From an uncultured Mollicutes bacterium (GTDB lineage: Bacteria > Bacillota_I > Bacilli_A > RFN20 > CAG-826): a stretch of DNA of 64,000 bases. Positions 7,196 through 15,871 of this stretch are shown one piece after another; the first letter of the stretch is position 1, and each line of letters starts with the position of its first letter. The stretch covers positions 14,010 to 78,009 of the forward strand of contig UQCQ01000008.1 of NCBI GenBank assembly GCA_900539595.1, read 5' to 3'. The position numbers and the translations under genes are program-made. Below the pieces are notes generated by a model. The model was not told the DNA's origin. It saw nothing but the letters and a program-made list of their open reading frames with translations, and made no database searches.

Positions 7196-7870
7196 TTATC
7201 TATCATCTTCAACAATCTCCAAAATTTCAGTTGGAATGTATCGGCGGATCCGTTCCAAGACCAAATCACGCTTTCCCTTACGGCTTGCATAGGCAAATAA
7301 GGTCCGATAATTGATCACGTATCTCGAACACAAGGTATCTAGGGCGTATTCGATATCGATACCGGAATAGAAAGAATAAAGGTCTTCGTCACAAAGCAAA
7401 TCAACGACTAGCTTTTCGATGCTCATCCTCCCATTAGGATCTAAGGGGCCGCGTTTGAATAATTCGATTACATAGATGGCCCCAGGCCTCCAATAATTCA
7501 ATTTGTCTTCTTGGTTTGGCCTAAAAAGAACGACACGATTGGGAAAGATCGATTTTAGGGATTCAAAAACAGGGAATAGATATTCCTTCTCCACCTCCAC
7601 GAGATAGGTAGGGGAGCTAATTTGCTGGTTGATGCAAAAATTCAAAGAAGAGGAGCAAAATACGACGTTCTTAGGAGGCAGGGGAAACGATTTTAAAAGG
7701 GCATGGATTTGAGCCATGACCGCGTCTTCATCGAAGGCCAAAACATTGGGATGAGCTTGATAAAAGCCATATCCGTAATTGCCTAGTTTTTGCTTTTTGA
7801 CGCTTCGAGATATCGCCATAGGGTACATTCCAACCCGTTGTAATTCTGAAATCGTCACCATCGTATTCAT
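7196..7870 (-). CDS. AbiEi-like / DUF6577-like protein
   Basis: A 224-residue protein beginning MNTMVTISELQRVGMYP. It has an N-terminal helix-turn-helix-like region, a middle part (YLVEVEKEYLFPVFESLKSIFPNRVVLFRP) and a C-terminal IEKLVVDLLCDEDLYSFYSGIDIEYALDTLCSRYVIN. That order resembles AbiEi-fold proteins of DUF6577 type; family assignment is by overall pattern, not a diagnostic motif. I placed the start at 7870 rather than the longer 7897 because a good promoter lies immediately upstream and would put the transcription start at or next to this ATG. No partner toxin is adjacent. Confidence 0.6.
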   Translation of the reverse strand: MNTMVTISELQRVGMYPMAISRSVKKQKLGNYGYGFYQAHPNVLAFDEDAVMAQIHALLKSFPLPPKNVVFCSSSLNFCINQQISSPTYLVEVEKEYLFPVFESLKSIFPNRVVLFRPNQEDKLNYWRPGAIYVIELFKRGPLDPNGRMSIEKLVVDLLCDEDLYSFYSGIDIEYALDTLCSRYVINYRTLFAYASRKGKRDLVLERIRRYIPTEILEIVEDDR

Positions 7871-7876
7871 GACTAT

Positions 7877-7915
7877 AGTATATGTTATTTTTGCCAATTT
7901 ACAATATTATTGGCA
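7877..7915 (-). promoter_or_regulatory. Promoter overlapped by a TGCCAAT/ATTGGCA palindrome
   Basis: On the minus strand: TTGTAA, 16-base spacer, TATACT. The inverted repeat TGCCAAT...ATTGGCA (7892-7915) overlaps the -35 and spacer, a layout expected for repression, probably autoregulation by the AbiEi-like protein. The predicted start of transcription coincides with the ATG, so the mRNA may be leaderless. Confidence 0.55.
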
Positions 7916-7974
7916 TTTATAACAAATAATACCCAATGGAAAACTTAATGGGTTCGAAGGCTTTTTTGCAGGCA

Positions 7975-8616
7975 TTAATGCTCCAATAAATCTTCCATCG
8001 AGCAGTGCAACGCCTTCGATAAATCATAAAGGGTCTCCGCATGGGCTTTATTAATATCGTTCACCCTTTGTTCATATAATTGTATCGAACGAATATTCGT
8101 ATTCGAGAGCCTCGCGAGTTCGCTTTGGGACAATTGATTCGCTTTCCGATAACGCTGGAGTTTGGTTTCTTTTTGACGTTCCTTCATCTTCGCGTTAATC
8201 GCTTCGATGACTCGCGTGATATCCATTTCATGATAGAGGGGATACATCGAGATCCATTCGCTTAAGGGGACGGTGGTTAGAATATCCCTAAAACTACGCG
8301 ACGACTCAAATTGATATTGGGCAAGGGTCCAGCCCGCCCAATATTCCGGAGTCCGTTCGTAACGATAGACGGGCTTAGGAAAATGAAAGTTCGGATAGGA
8401 TTCTAGAATGACTACTTCTGCCAGTTCATATCCCGATTTCCCCGATATCATCCAGGGATTGCCTTTAGAAAATAAGCGACAAGCCTCCGATTTATACCAT
8501 GCAAAACCCAGCTCATCTGGATCGAAGCCACATTCATGGATCGAATAATCCACGAAATTGGCCAATGTTTTCATGGCATCACTTAGATACAATTCGTTGT
8601 AAGCGGGGGTCGCCAT
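7975..8616 (-). CDS. XRE-family helix-turn-helix protein
   Basis: A 213-residue protein. The C-terminal 65 residues are a clear XRE helix-turn-helix: LQRYRKANQLSQSELARLSN and INKAHAETLYDLSKALHCSMEDLLE. The N-terminal two thirds is a conserved uncharacterised region (FVDYSIHECGFDPDELGFAWYKS...EYWAGWTLAQYQFESSRSF) seen with this domain in Firmicutes. This probably gives partner or ligand binding. It is two bases downstream of the small membrane protein gene at 8619 and probably forms an operon with it. Confidence 0.8.
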   Translation of the reverse strand: MATPAYNELYLSDAMKTLANFVDYSIHECGFDPDELGFAWYKSEACRLFSKGNPWMISGKSGYELAEVVILESYPNFHFPKPVYRYERTPEYWAGWTLAQYQFESSRSFRDILTTVPLSEWISMYPLYHEMDITRVIEAINAKMKERQKETKLQRYRKANQLSQSELARLSNTNIRSIQLYEQRVNDINKAHAETLYDLSKALHCSMEDLLEH

Positions 8617-8618
8617 TT

Positions 8619-9056
8619 TTAATCTCCTTTCGTAGGATGTCCATCAGGAAGAGGTCGTTGAAATAATTCGAATGCACCTTTGCATTTTCTTTTTAGGATT
8701 ATTTTGAAATCCGAATAGCTTTTGCTTGTGAAATCATAGGTAGCGCAACCACCAGATCGATTAAGCCTCAAAGTCCAAATCAGCCCAATCTGAACAGGGC
8801 GAAAATATTCCATCAATTCTTCATCCTCTTCAAACGTTTCATCCGCGTCGGCAAGCATGTTTTCTAATTCTATTGTCGTGACATTCCTTTGATTCTTTTC
8901 CATTCGCCTAAAGAATTCGGAAAACAACTTTAGTTTTTCCTTATAAGCATCTTTTTGTTTGATTTTTCTTTTGATTAAAAGATCAACGAGCAAAAACAGA
9001 ATAACGCCGCAAACAATTCTAATTACTAATTCGATTACAATTTCATCCCACTGCAT
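8619..9056 (-). CDS. Small membrane-anchored hypothetical protein
   Basis: A 145-residue protein not recognised. One N-terminal transmembrane helix (about residues 7-26, ELVIRIVCGVILFLLVDLLI) is followed by a basic lysine-rich stretch and a cytoplasmic domain of about 115 residues with helical character (KLFSEFFRRMEKNQRNVTTIELENML). It directly precedes the XRE gene on the same strand. The pairing of a membrane protein with an XRE regulator is common in small accessory modules, but no function can be assigned. Confidence 0.6.
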   Translation of the reverse strand: MQWDEIVIELVIRIVCGVILFLLVDLLIKRKIKQKDAYKEKLKLFSEFFRRMEKNQRNVTTIELENMLADADETFEEDEELMEYFRPVQIGLIWTLRLNRSGGCATYDFTSKSYSDFKIILKRKCKGAFELFQRPLPDGHPTKGD

Positions 9057-9151
9057 AAATACAGCCTCCTATATCCTTATTATTACATGCGTTTTTTGCA
9101 AACTATAACTTGGAGTCAAAATTTCTTAAAAATTTTTCGCCAATGTCTAGT

Positions 9152-9160
9152 TGCTATAAT
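9152..9160 (+). promoter_or_regulatory. Extended -10 promoter of the nuclease gene
   Basis: TGCTATAAT is a perfect extended -10 element, 30 bases before the ATG at 9190. The same TGCTATAAT appears ahead of the Thoeris-like operon. Confidence 0.55.
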
Positions 9161-9189
9161 TAGTTTGTTGAAAAAGGGGTTAGAAATAT

Positions 9190-10191
9190 ATGAGTGAGAA
9201 TCTATTCGATTACGCGACCAAAGAATTATCGCAAGACGCTTTTCTTCGCTGGCTTCTCGAAAACTACAACGATCCCATCGTAGGACCTGCAGCAATCAAG
9301 TTACTTCGAAAGTGGATGGGGCTATATCCTGGGCAGGACTTTGATGTTTCTAAAATCACCAAAATTAAAACCTATGCACAGCATAAACATATCGATTTAA
9401 TCGTAGATGTTACCGCGGATAACAACCTCTATTCTTTCATTATCGAAGACAAGACGCGTTCCAGTGAACATGACAATCAACTAACCCGTTACAACAAGGT
9501 TATCGATTCATGGAAGGATTCAAAATATAAATATAGGGTTTTCTATAAAACGGGTTATGTCGACGAAAACGAATTAGAACAAATTAGCAAGCCGGGTTGG
9601 AAGTTATTTGGCGTTAAAGAGATTCGCGATACTTTCGAAGAATTCCAAAACTCAGAAAACGACGTTCTTGCTTATTATGCTAGATACTGTGACGCCAAAT
9701 ACCAACAGACCACTTCTATATCTACCAAGCAACCTATCGATTGGTGTTTTGAAGAATGGCACACATGGCTCCGATTAGAACTAACGCCAAGGATCGACCA
9801 GGAATTTAACGGCAAAGTAAAAATGTGGTATTGGACTTACCAAGGAAGATACGCTTCCACGGGCGCTTATTTTGGAGATCTTGTATTCGGTAAACACGAG
9901 CCAGTAATCGAATTCTTCTTTCGGAACGGTGAAACCATCACCGCGAATGTTCACGTTGAAACTCTAGGCGCGTCAGACGATAGTTGGGATAGAGCTAATA
10001 TTACCGAACCGTTTTGGCAAGCGTTTAGTCAGCATTTTGACAACGGTGAGCTCCCTTCGTTTAAAAGGCTAAACACCAAACATTGCATTGCCAAAATGAA
10101 GGAACCCATAGCAAAAGATAATCGAGAAAGCATCTTAGAGAACATGGTCTCAATGACCAGGGAGTTCTACGAATTCTTCCATAAATTTTAA
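9190..10191 (+). CDS. PD-(D/E)XK nuclease superfamily protein
   Basis: A 333-residue protein with the PD-(D/E)XK core: D69 in HIDLIVDV and E86/K88 in FIIEDKTRSSEHDNQL. The N-terminus has the typical helical SQDAFLRWLLENYNDP. The C-terminal half (YWTYQGRYASTGAYFGDLVFG...IEFFFRNGE) is a less conserved beta-rich region. Such proteins are predicted DNA nucleases of restriction or phage-defence type. AAGGGG lies about eleven bases before the ATG. It diverges from the membrane/XRE pair and is monocistronic. The target and whether it needs a partner cannot be told. Confidence 0.8.
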   Translation: MSENLFDYATKELSQDAFLRWLLENYNDPIVGPAAIKLLRKWMGLYPGQDFDVSKITKIKTYAQHKHIDLIVDVTADNNLYSFIIEDKTRSSEHDNQLTRYNKVIDSWKDSKYKYRVFYKTGYVDENELEQISKPGWKLFGVKEIRDTFEEFQNSENDVLAYYARYCDAKYQQTTSISTKQPIDWCFEEWHTWLRLELTPRIDQEFNGKVKMWYWTYQGRYASTGAYFGDLVFGKHEPVIEFFFRNGETITANVHVETLGASDDSWDRANITEPFWQAFSQHFDNGELPSFKRLNTKHCIAKMKEPIAKDNRESILENMVSMTREFYEFFHKF

Positions 10192-10277
10192 TTCGCAAAA
10201 CCGAACGCGTCCACTGCATCCTCCAAAGATTTGCCTTCCGCTAACAGGCCAGACACATGCTTGCTAAAATTGTCCAT
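10188..10277 (-). CDS. Possible 29-residue peptide
   Basis: An open frame begins MDNFSKHVSGLLAEGKSLED and ends GFAN, with AAAGGA eight bases before the ATG. It overlaps the nuclease stop codon by four bases tail to tail. It could be a genuine small protein or the end of a decayed gene. The 10278-10530 stretch upstream holds nothing else I can support. Confidence 0.35.
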   Translation of the reverse strand: MDNFSKHVSGLLAEGKSLEDAVDAFGFAN

Positions 10278-10530
10278 GCAGGTTTCCTTTCAAGTTTTGT
10301 ACACAATAACATGTAACAGAAATCCTGTTTTTTTCGTGACCTCCTTCGCCCCCTAGGGGCCCCATTCCAGGATAAACAGAACGGAGGTGGATCAGGTCAA
10401 ATCCACACAATTCCGGATGCCCCAACATATGGCGCACTATTTCCAAAGGGATATGCAATGGGATTCCAGAGATCGAAATAGGGTCGGACAGGAAGGGGTC
10501 CACGAAGTCTTAACCATATTCAATCAAGTA

Positions 10531-13500
10531 TCACATGAAACTCAGATATTTTTTCATTACTACGATTATTTTTTCTTTAGTCGTTAAACCTTTCCCAACC
10601 GAAACTTTCAGAAAAGGTATGGGCAGTAAATCGAAAATTTCTTTCCTTATATAACCCTTAAAGTCTTCGTATTTATACAAACCGTATTTTTCTATATCTT
10701 TTTTCATTTGATTATCGCGATATCGCAAGTCTTCGTCATATTCGAAATAATTAAACCAGCCTTCAATTTCCCCGGTTATAGTTAGAAAACTATTGGTGAA
10801 AACGTTAAGATGATAAACAGATACGGGAGAATAGACTTTGACGGTCTTAATTTTTACTTCGCCCTTTAACAACCGTGTCTTACCGAGCCTACCCGATTTA
10901 TTGACAAACACAAACTCATCATTTATGAAACTTTCGTAGTTATTTTTATTTATATAGAAATATTGTCTTTTGGAATAATTGTAGAAGCCGTGATCGACAT
11001 GTATCTCTATATCGTGTCCATTATCAAACGACAATTTTAAAATAGGGGCAGTAACTATATTATTTTCGTTTTGATGATAGTTATAGAAGAGTTTAGAAGA
11101 TTCCAGCCTGCCCTGTTCATGGTCAAATACTAAAAGCTCATCATTCGGATTTAAATCCTCGACATTTTTCTCAGTGCCATCCGCCAATAAAACTTTGGTT
11201 CCATAGACAATGCAAAAATCTGCTTTGTGTATTAGGTTAATAGTCATTGTATATGCATTTCCAGTACCTAATTCAGTAACTTTAATTGTTAATGTAAAAT
11301 TATCATCAGATTTACCCGTTCCACTAACCGTATGCAAAGTTATCTGTTCAACATCATTGACTATATTTTCAGGTTGTGTTTTGTCATTTATATACTGCCT
11401 ACCGGCTAGTGACGCCGTTAACTTCCATTCAACAGAAGCCCACTTTGCTCCGTCATTTAATTTTAATGTGAATTGTATGTTTTCGTTATTTCCATATTTG
11501 TTAGCAAAACTAAAAGTTTGACTTTTTCCAGAGGAAACATTCATTGTAGCGCTATTTTTCTTATTATCCGCAATTGATATTGAGGAAATTGGGGTAATCT
11601 GGACTGATGGGATAACTTTCAGAAGATAATCTCCCGTCACGCCTCCACAACTAGCCGATATAATTACATCCCCAAGTTTTTTTCCGGTCACTTTTCCATT
11701 TTGATCGACCGTAGCAATCGTATTATCAGAACTGCTCCAAACAACCTTTTTATCGTATGCCTTTTCAATGTCATTAACATCGGCACGTAATTGAACCGCA
11801 GAGTCAACATAAAGTGGGACTTGTCCATCAACAGGAGGAGTCGTGCAAGTTACAGAGACCGATTGTACATCAAATTCATTTATTCCGTTATTGTTATTCA
11901 AAATCCCTCTATTGCTGTTAGTTACGCAAACCAGTCCGTTGGTCACATTATATGGAACTAATGAATTTCTTATATATGCAGTATTATTATGAAAAATAGT
12001 ATAAACATTTGATATTAATTCAAATGAAAAATTTGTGATATCCTCCTCGAAAATCACTTTTTGTACCCCGTCGAAATTAATATCATTAGAATGGTCGTTC
12101 AAAGAAATATTAAAAGAGGGCTTATAAGTATTCGAATTAGAAAAAACATTTACCCCAACACAAATCTTTTTCTTATTGAGATATTCAGCAGCGACAATAG
12201 TAAGCTCTTCGTTGATTTCAAGGAAATTTTTAATTGTCCATGGTATTGTAATGCTACCGGAGTTCCCTAAATCCCACGGCTCTTTCGATGTAATCGTTTT
12301 AGCCCCGGCTGTAATGTTAGTTGGATTATTGCAGAATATATTGCCTGCAATTTTATTCATAGAGAGTTTAGCGGAGTCGGCAATTTGTAACATTCCGTTT
12401 TCCATAAGCGGATACGCTTGTCTTCCTGAATTCAACACTCCCTGGCCTTTTCCTTTTTCCCCGTCATAAAACGCTGAATAAACAACCAACTCATTGCCAG
12501 AGAGAGTAACATTATCTCCGACATATAGTTTACCGCCAGTCATTAACTTCATGCGTTGGTTAGATATGTTAAAAGTAGCTGATTTTTGGTTTTCAGAGCA
12601 TAACAACTCTACGTCAAATTTATAAGATAAAGGAAAATATGCTTGTTGCGTACTTAATTTAAGATTTTGGCCTTTCAAAGATAAATTAAATTCCAAAAAA
12701 TTAAAAGTAAACCCACCATAGCACCTTGCCTTGAATGTCTTATTAACAGAGTTATATTTATATAGAATCTGTGAATATTTCGCTTCCGTTTGCTGAATTA
12801 AAAAAGTGTTTGTTGTACCCACAACACCTTTCTCAACAGTTATGGTTTCGTCTACGCCAAGCGTTTCATATTTCACATAAATATTGATTATTCCTTGAAT
12901 AGATGCATTATAGTTGACTTTAGTCAAACATTTGACGTTTCTAAACTCCATTTCGTTAAAAACGGAGCATCTTTCTTTATCAATTGCACCATTGGTCATT
13001 CCATATGAGTAATTAAATCCTCGATAGTCATTTATTACAACAGGGATATATAGTTTTCCTTTTTGCAAGTCGAAAACACTATTGTTGTTTTGTGATTTTT
13101 CGTCAATAAATCCAAAGCAATAGGTTGTTGCATTGTTGTTGCCCGTTTGAACTATCGACGATCCCTCATTTAGCACGATTCTAGAATAACTATGGGAAGT
13201 TTGTCCCACGCAACCCGCGTTGCTTGTGCCTCCACTAAGATAGCCACTAATAAGCAAAGTTCCATTGTTGGTTAGTGTTTTCCCAGCTTCAATTTCTATC
13301 GAAATGCGCAAAAATTTTGCTTGATTGTTTTCTGCATATTGATCATAACCGCTAGATCCTTGATTGCGTTTTGGATTTTTCAAACCATCGATATAAGTTT
13401 TAAGGGTCGACGAATTTGTCACTTCGGATTCAGATGCTTTATCTGTCGGAACAAAAAGAGTAACGCCTTCCTTAATTGTACAGTTTCTTTTAATCTTATA

Positions 13501-13791
13501 CGTGACACTATCAGGCGCGATATTATTAGAATCATTTTTAAAATTAGCCTTTTGAGGGGGAATAACACAAACAATATCCCCACTTTTAGCGATGTCTAAC
13601 GCCTTTTCTATTGAGGTATATTTAATTTTTTCTTTACCAACAATATAAGCAACAGGCTTAGATACTGTGTCACGATTATTGATTGAATACTGCCACTGCG
13701 AAGGAACAATCCAACTAGAGTATCCCACTGTTGCAATTAGGCTTGTTGCGGACATCACAAGCAAAGCCGTTGATTTCCATTTGTTTTTCAT
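10531..13791 (-). CDS. SipW-type exported protein with Big_2 and C-terminal Hint domain
   Basis: A 1086-residue surface protein. The signal peptide ends in the SipW-like GYSSWIV motif (about residues 23-29). A long beta-rich region follows. A Big_2 immunoglobulin-like domain lies around residues 655-735 (WSSSDNTIATVDQNGKVTG). From Cys860 a Hint (hedgehog/intein) domain begins CIVYGTKVLLADGTEKNVED. Its second block, HDIEIHVDHGFYN, has the histidine (about residue 934), and VYHLNVFTNSFLTITG is the last block. The C-terminal His-Asn of a splicing intein is absent, so only cleavage at the N-side or transfer to a nucleophile would be expected, as in BIL-type or Hog-Hint domains. A 70-residue charged tail follows. 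It overlaps the upstream gene by ATGA and is the last gene of the 22-kb operon. Confidence 0.78.
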   Translation of the reverse strand: MKNKWKSTALLVMSATSLIATVGYSSWIVPSQWQYSINNRDTVSKPVAYIVGKEKIKYTSIEKALDIAKSGDIVCVIPPQKANFKNDSNNIAPDSVTYKIKRNCTIKEGVTLFVPTDKASESEVTNSSTLKTYIDGLKNPKRNQGSSGYDQYAENNQAKFLRISIEIEAGKTLTNNGTLLISGYLSGGTSNAGCVGQTSHSYSRIVLNEGSSIVQTGNNNATTYCFGFIDEKSQNNNSVFDLQKGKLYIPVVINDYRGFNYSYGMTNGAIDKERCSVFNEMEFRNVKCLTKVNYNASIQGIINIYVKYETLGVDETITVEKGVVGTTNTFLIQQTEAKYSQILYKYNSVNKTFKARCYGGFTFNFLEFNLSLKGQNLKLSTQQAYFPLSYKFDVELLCSENQKSATFNISNQRMKLMTGGKLYVGDNVTLSGNELVVYSAFYDGEKGKGQGVLNSGRQAYPLMENGMLQIADSAKLSMNKIAGNIFCNNPTNITAGAKTITSKEPWDLGNSGSITIPWTIKNFLEINEELTIVAAEYLNKKKICVGVNVFSNSNTYKPSFNISLNDHSNDINFDGVQKVIFEEDITNFSFELISNVYTIFHNNTAYIRNSLVPYNVTNGLVCVTNSNRGILNNNNGINEFDVQSVSVTCTTPPVDGQVPLYVDSAVQLRADVNDIEKAYDKKVVWSSSDNTIATVDQNGKVTGKKLGDVIISASCGGVTGDYLLKVIPSVQITPISSISIADNKKNSATMNVSSGKSQTFSFANKYGNNENIQFTLKLNDGAKWASVEWKLTASLAGRQYINDKTQPENIVNDVEQITLHTVSGTGKSDDNFTLTIKVTELGTGNAYTMTINLIHKADFCIVYGTKVLLADGTEKNVEDLNPNDELLVFDHEQGRLESSKLFYNYHQNENNIVTAPILKLSFDNGHDIEIHVDHGFYNYSKRQYFYINKNNYESFINDEFVFVNKSGRLGKTRLLKGEVKIKTVKVYSPVSVYHLNVFTNSFLTITGEIEGWFNYFEYDEDLRYRDNQMKKDIEKYGLYKYEDFKGYIRKEIFDLLPIPFLKVSVGKGLTTKEKIIVVMKKYLSFM

Positions 13792-14456
13792 ACATTCACC
13801 GCCTTAATATCGATTGAAAACGCCAAGCCCGAGGTCGACAGTGACGAATACACATCATTTGCAAAATCGGAAAATTCAAAGGAAAGGCGTATATTGCAAT
13901 ATATATTCGTTTCAAGAAGTCCTGACGATTTCGGAATGTCTATAGTGGATGATAGTGTTGAGCCAGCAACGGAAAATCTGCATTCAAAATTACATTCAGG
14001 TTGAAATACATTGGAATCGAGACTATAGGCGGAGATCACCTGTCCACTAGTTGAATCGCGTTTCAAATAATTTGCATTAAAAATATCGAAAGAAGATTCG
14101 TTGGTGATTTTTACTGTGAACGAAAGCCCGCCATTTCCCAATGACAAAACTTTTTCGAACCCTGTCGCGCTGCAATCGATCAGGATTGGAAAATAAATAG
14201 AACCAGACGAAACAATGGTTTCATCTTCGATAATGCCATACGGGCCATATCGAAACATATTCGGTTTTTGTACCTGAAATATGCTTCTAAGATCAATTAA
14301 ATCATCGGCCGCGGCAGTCAAATCGCCGCTTCCGTTAGTCGATCCACCAAACGTCCACGCCGAAAACCCGACAGCAAACAAGCAGGCACTACTTAGAAAT
14401 AGTACCCCCCCCCCGGAAATCCAGGCGGGTATCTTACCCAATTTCAGTTTCTTCAT
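13788..14456 (-). CDS. SipW-type exported protein with G10 tract near its start
   Basis: A 222-residue protein starting MKKLKLGKIPAWISGGGVLF. The hydrophobic signal peptide ends in GFSAWTFGG, the SipW-type motif. The mature part is small and beta-rich (LSLGNGGLSFTVKITNESSFDIFNANY), similar in size to TasA-like subunits. Codons for about residues 14-18 contain ten consecutive G, so loss or gain of one G would stop translation within the signal peptide. The downstream Hint protein gene overlaps by ATGA, so it may be switched along with it. Function is inferred only from export signal and context. Confidence 0.75.
   Translation of the reverse strand: MKKLKLGKIPAWISGGGVLFLSSACLFAVGFSAWTFGGSTNGSGDLTAAADDLIDLRSIFQVQKPNMFRYGPYGIIEDETIVSSGSIYFPILIDCSATGFEKVLSLGNGGLSFTVKITNESSFDIFNANYLKRDSTSGQVISAYSLDSNVFQPECNFECRFSVAGSTLSSTIDIPKSSGLLETNIYCNIRLSFEFSDFANDVYSSLSTSGLAFSIDIKAVNV
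14405..14414. repeat. Homopolymeric G10/C10 tract inside a gene
   Basis: Ten consecutive C on the plus strand, read as G10 in the coding strand of the 13788-14456 gene. It lies some 42 bases from the start codon. Such tracts are classic sites of slipped-strand phase variation in surface genes. Confidence 0.8.
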
Positions 14457-14528
14457 TTTAACGTTTCAACCCCTTTAACGTTATCGCACTTCTTTTATCG
14501 TGCATTGTCATGTACATTTTGAGGCTCA

Positions 14529-15218
14529 TCATCCTAGAACCTCCACGTAATTTGCAGTCAACTCAAGCGAGTTACCCATGCTGGTATTTAGAACCAATCC
14601 GTCATTGATTCCGAATTTGGTCCCAGTTTTGTCTCCGTTGGCCCATTCCCCGTTGCTTTGTAGTTCTTTATACGTCAATGGATCCGTAGACGAGAAGGAT
14701 ACCAGCTTATAAGCAACCTTATTCACAGTGAATTCATTTTCGATAGCAAGGTTCGATAATAAATAGAGATAGGGATTGCTATCGATAATCACACTTGTCG
14801 AATAATTCACCTGCTTCGGCGAGGCGCAAGTAACATGAATCGTTAGAATGGGGTCATAGACTGCATATAACGATAGGGTTTTATTCGCCCTATCAAAGGA
14901 AGGTAATTCCACGAGTTTCAAGGACTCGGTATAGATATCCGTTCCATTCAACTCCTTCCAACCCTTGAAGTGCTCCGTTGCCGTATCGTCGATATAAGGC
15001 AAAGAGAAAGACGAATCGATTTCAAGATTTTCGTAAACGATCGGATTTTTATCGGCGTCGTTTCGATAGAACTTAACCGCATAATGCACTTCATCAAAGG
15101 AAGGGGTCGTATCTTCTTTTTGAATGCTGGCCCATAAGGAAAATCCGGTGCCCGTTGCTGCAGAGACAAACCCCACGGATAAAAGGGAGATTAAGGCAAT
15201 CTTGGCATTTCTTTTCAT
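14529..15218 (-). CDS. SipW-type exported protein with InlB-B-like repeat
   Basis: A 229-residue protein. The N-terminal signal ends GTGFSLWASI. The region YAVKFYRNDADKNPIVYENL...FKGWKE...LSLYAVYDP has the pattern of the Listeria-Bacteroides (InlB B-type) repeat: a beta strand with F-x-G-W and a closing L-x-A-x-Y. A second beta-rich domain follows to the C-terminus (LELTANYVEVLG). It overlaps the upstream gene by ATGA, so translation is coupled. It is probably an extracellular adhesin-like or fibre-associated protein; no enzyme motif is visible. Confidence 0.72.
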   Translation of the reverse strand: MKRNAKIALISLLSVGFVSAATGTGFSLWASIQKEDTTPSFDEVHYAVKFYRNDADKNPIVYENLEIDSSFSLPYIDDTATEHFKGWKELNGTDIYTESLKLVELPSFDRANKTLSLYAVYDPILTIHVTCASPKQVNYSTSVIIDSNPYLYLLSNLAIENEFTVNKVAYKLVSFSSTDPLTYKELQSNGEWANGDKTGTKFGINDGLVLNTSMGNSLELTANYVEVLG

Positions 15219-15871
15219 GCGTTGCCTCCTAACCCGAAGCTCAGTCGGAAGGTAAGGTCGTTAAGCTTTAAACTCGTATCAGACTTCATCGCCTGACGGG
15301 CTGCAATAACGATATAATGGGTAACGTTAAAGGATAAAATAGATGTGCTTGTTGCGTCTGGTACGACGAAAAGCAAATCCACGGAACCCGTAGAGCCATT
15401 AGAAGCAATGGTTTCTTTCGTTGCCCCTTCTCGTGTTGCCCCATACTTGCAGGATTTAACAATTTCTCCGGCATTGCCGTAATAGGTTTTCTTGGTTTTG
15501 CTATATAGCCCAAAAGTGCACTTCAAGGTGAATTGGTTTAAATCAATCATCGTCTGACTCATTTTGGAACGATTCAAGTCAATCTTGTATTCTAGGGGCG
15601 CTTCTTTAATGGCGGTATTATCCTTGCCATTATCAAAGAAATAGGTGCCAAAGCTCGGCAATGGCAATTCCGGGTTCATGGTGATATCAATTCCATTGGT
15701 ATCCCCAAGGAAGACGTAATCGGCCCCTCCGTTTAAGGTTCCCTGCCCTTCTGGATTGGTATTATCCCCTTGGATGACCCAAGCGGCGAAACCGGTGGAA
15801 GCTAAAACAGAGGCAGCAAGAACGCTGACACATAATAACATGACGTTTTTATTGGGCTTAAAAGGGTTCAT
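15215..15871 (-). CDS. SipW-type exported protein
   Basis: A 218-residue protein with a signal peptide ending STGFAAWVIQGDNTNPEGQGTL, the SipW-type motif, followed by a glycine/asparagine-rich linker and a beta-rich mature domain. The C-terminus (LNDLTFRLSFGLGGNA) resembles the final strands of its neighbours. Both ends overlap adjacent genes by ATGA, showing tight operon organisation. It probably belongs to the same exported subunit group; its role is not known. Confidence 0.72.
   Translation of the reverse strand: MNPFKPNKNVMLLCVSVLAASVLASTGFAAWVIQGDNTNPEGQGTLNGGADYVFLGDTNGIDITMNPELPLPSFGTYFFDNGKDNTAIKEAPLEYKIDLNRSKMSQTMIDLNQFTLKCTFGLYSKTKKTYYGNAGEIVKSCKYGATREGATKETIASNGSTGSVDLLFVVPDATSTSILSFNVTHYIVIAARQAMKSDTSLKLNDLTFRLSFGLGGNA

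Noticed and set aside
10264..10503. Minus-strand frame with a recombinase-like VRHMLGH string
   Set aside because: Only a few residues match the tyrosine recombinase pattern, with no other catalytic boxes.
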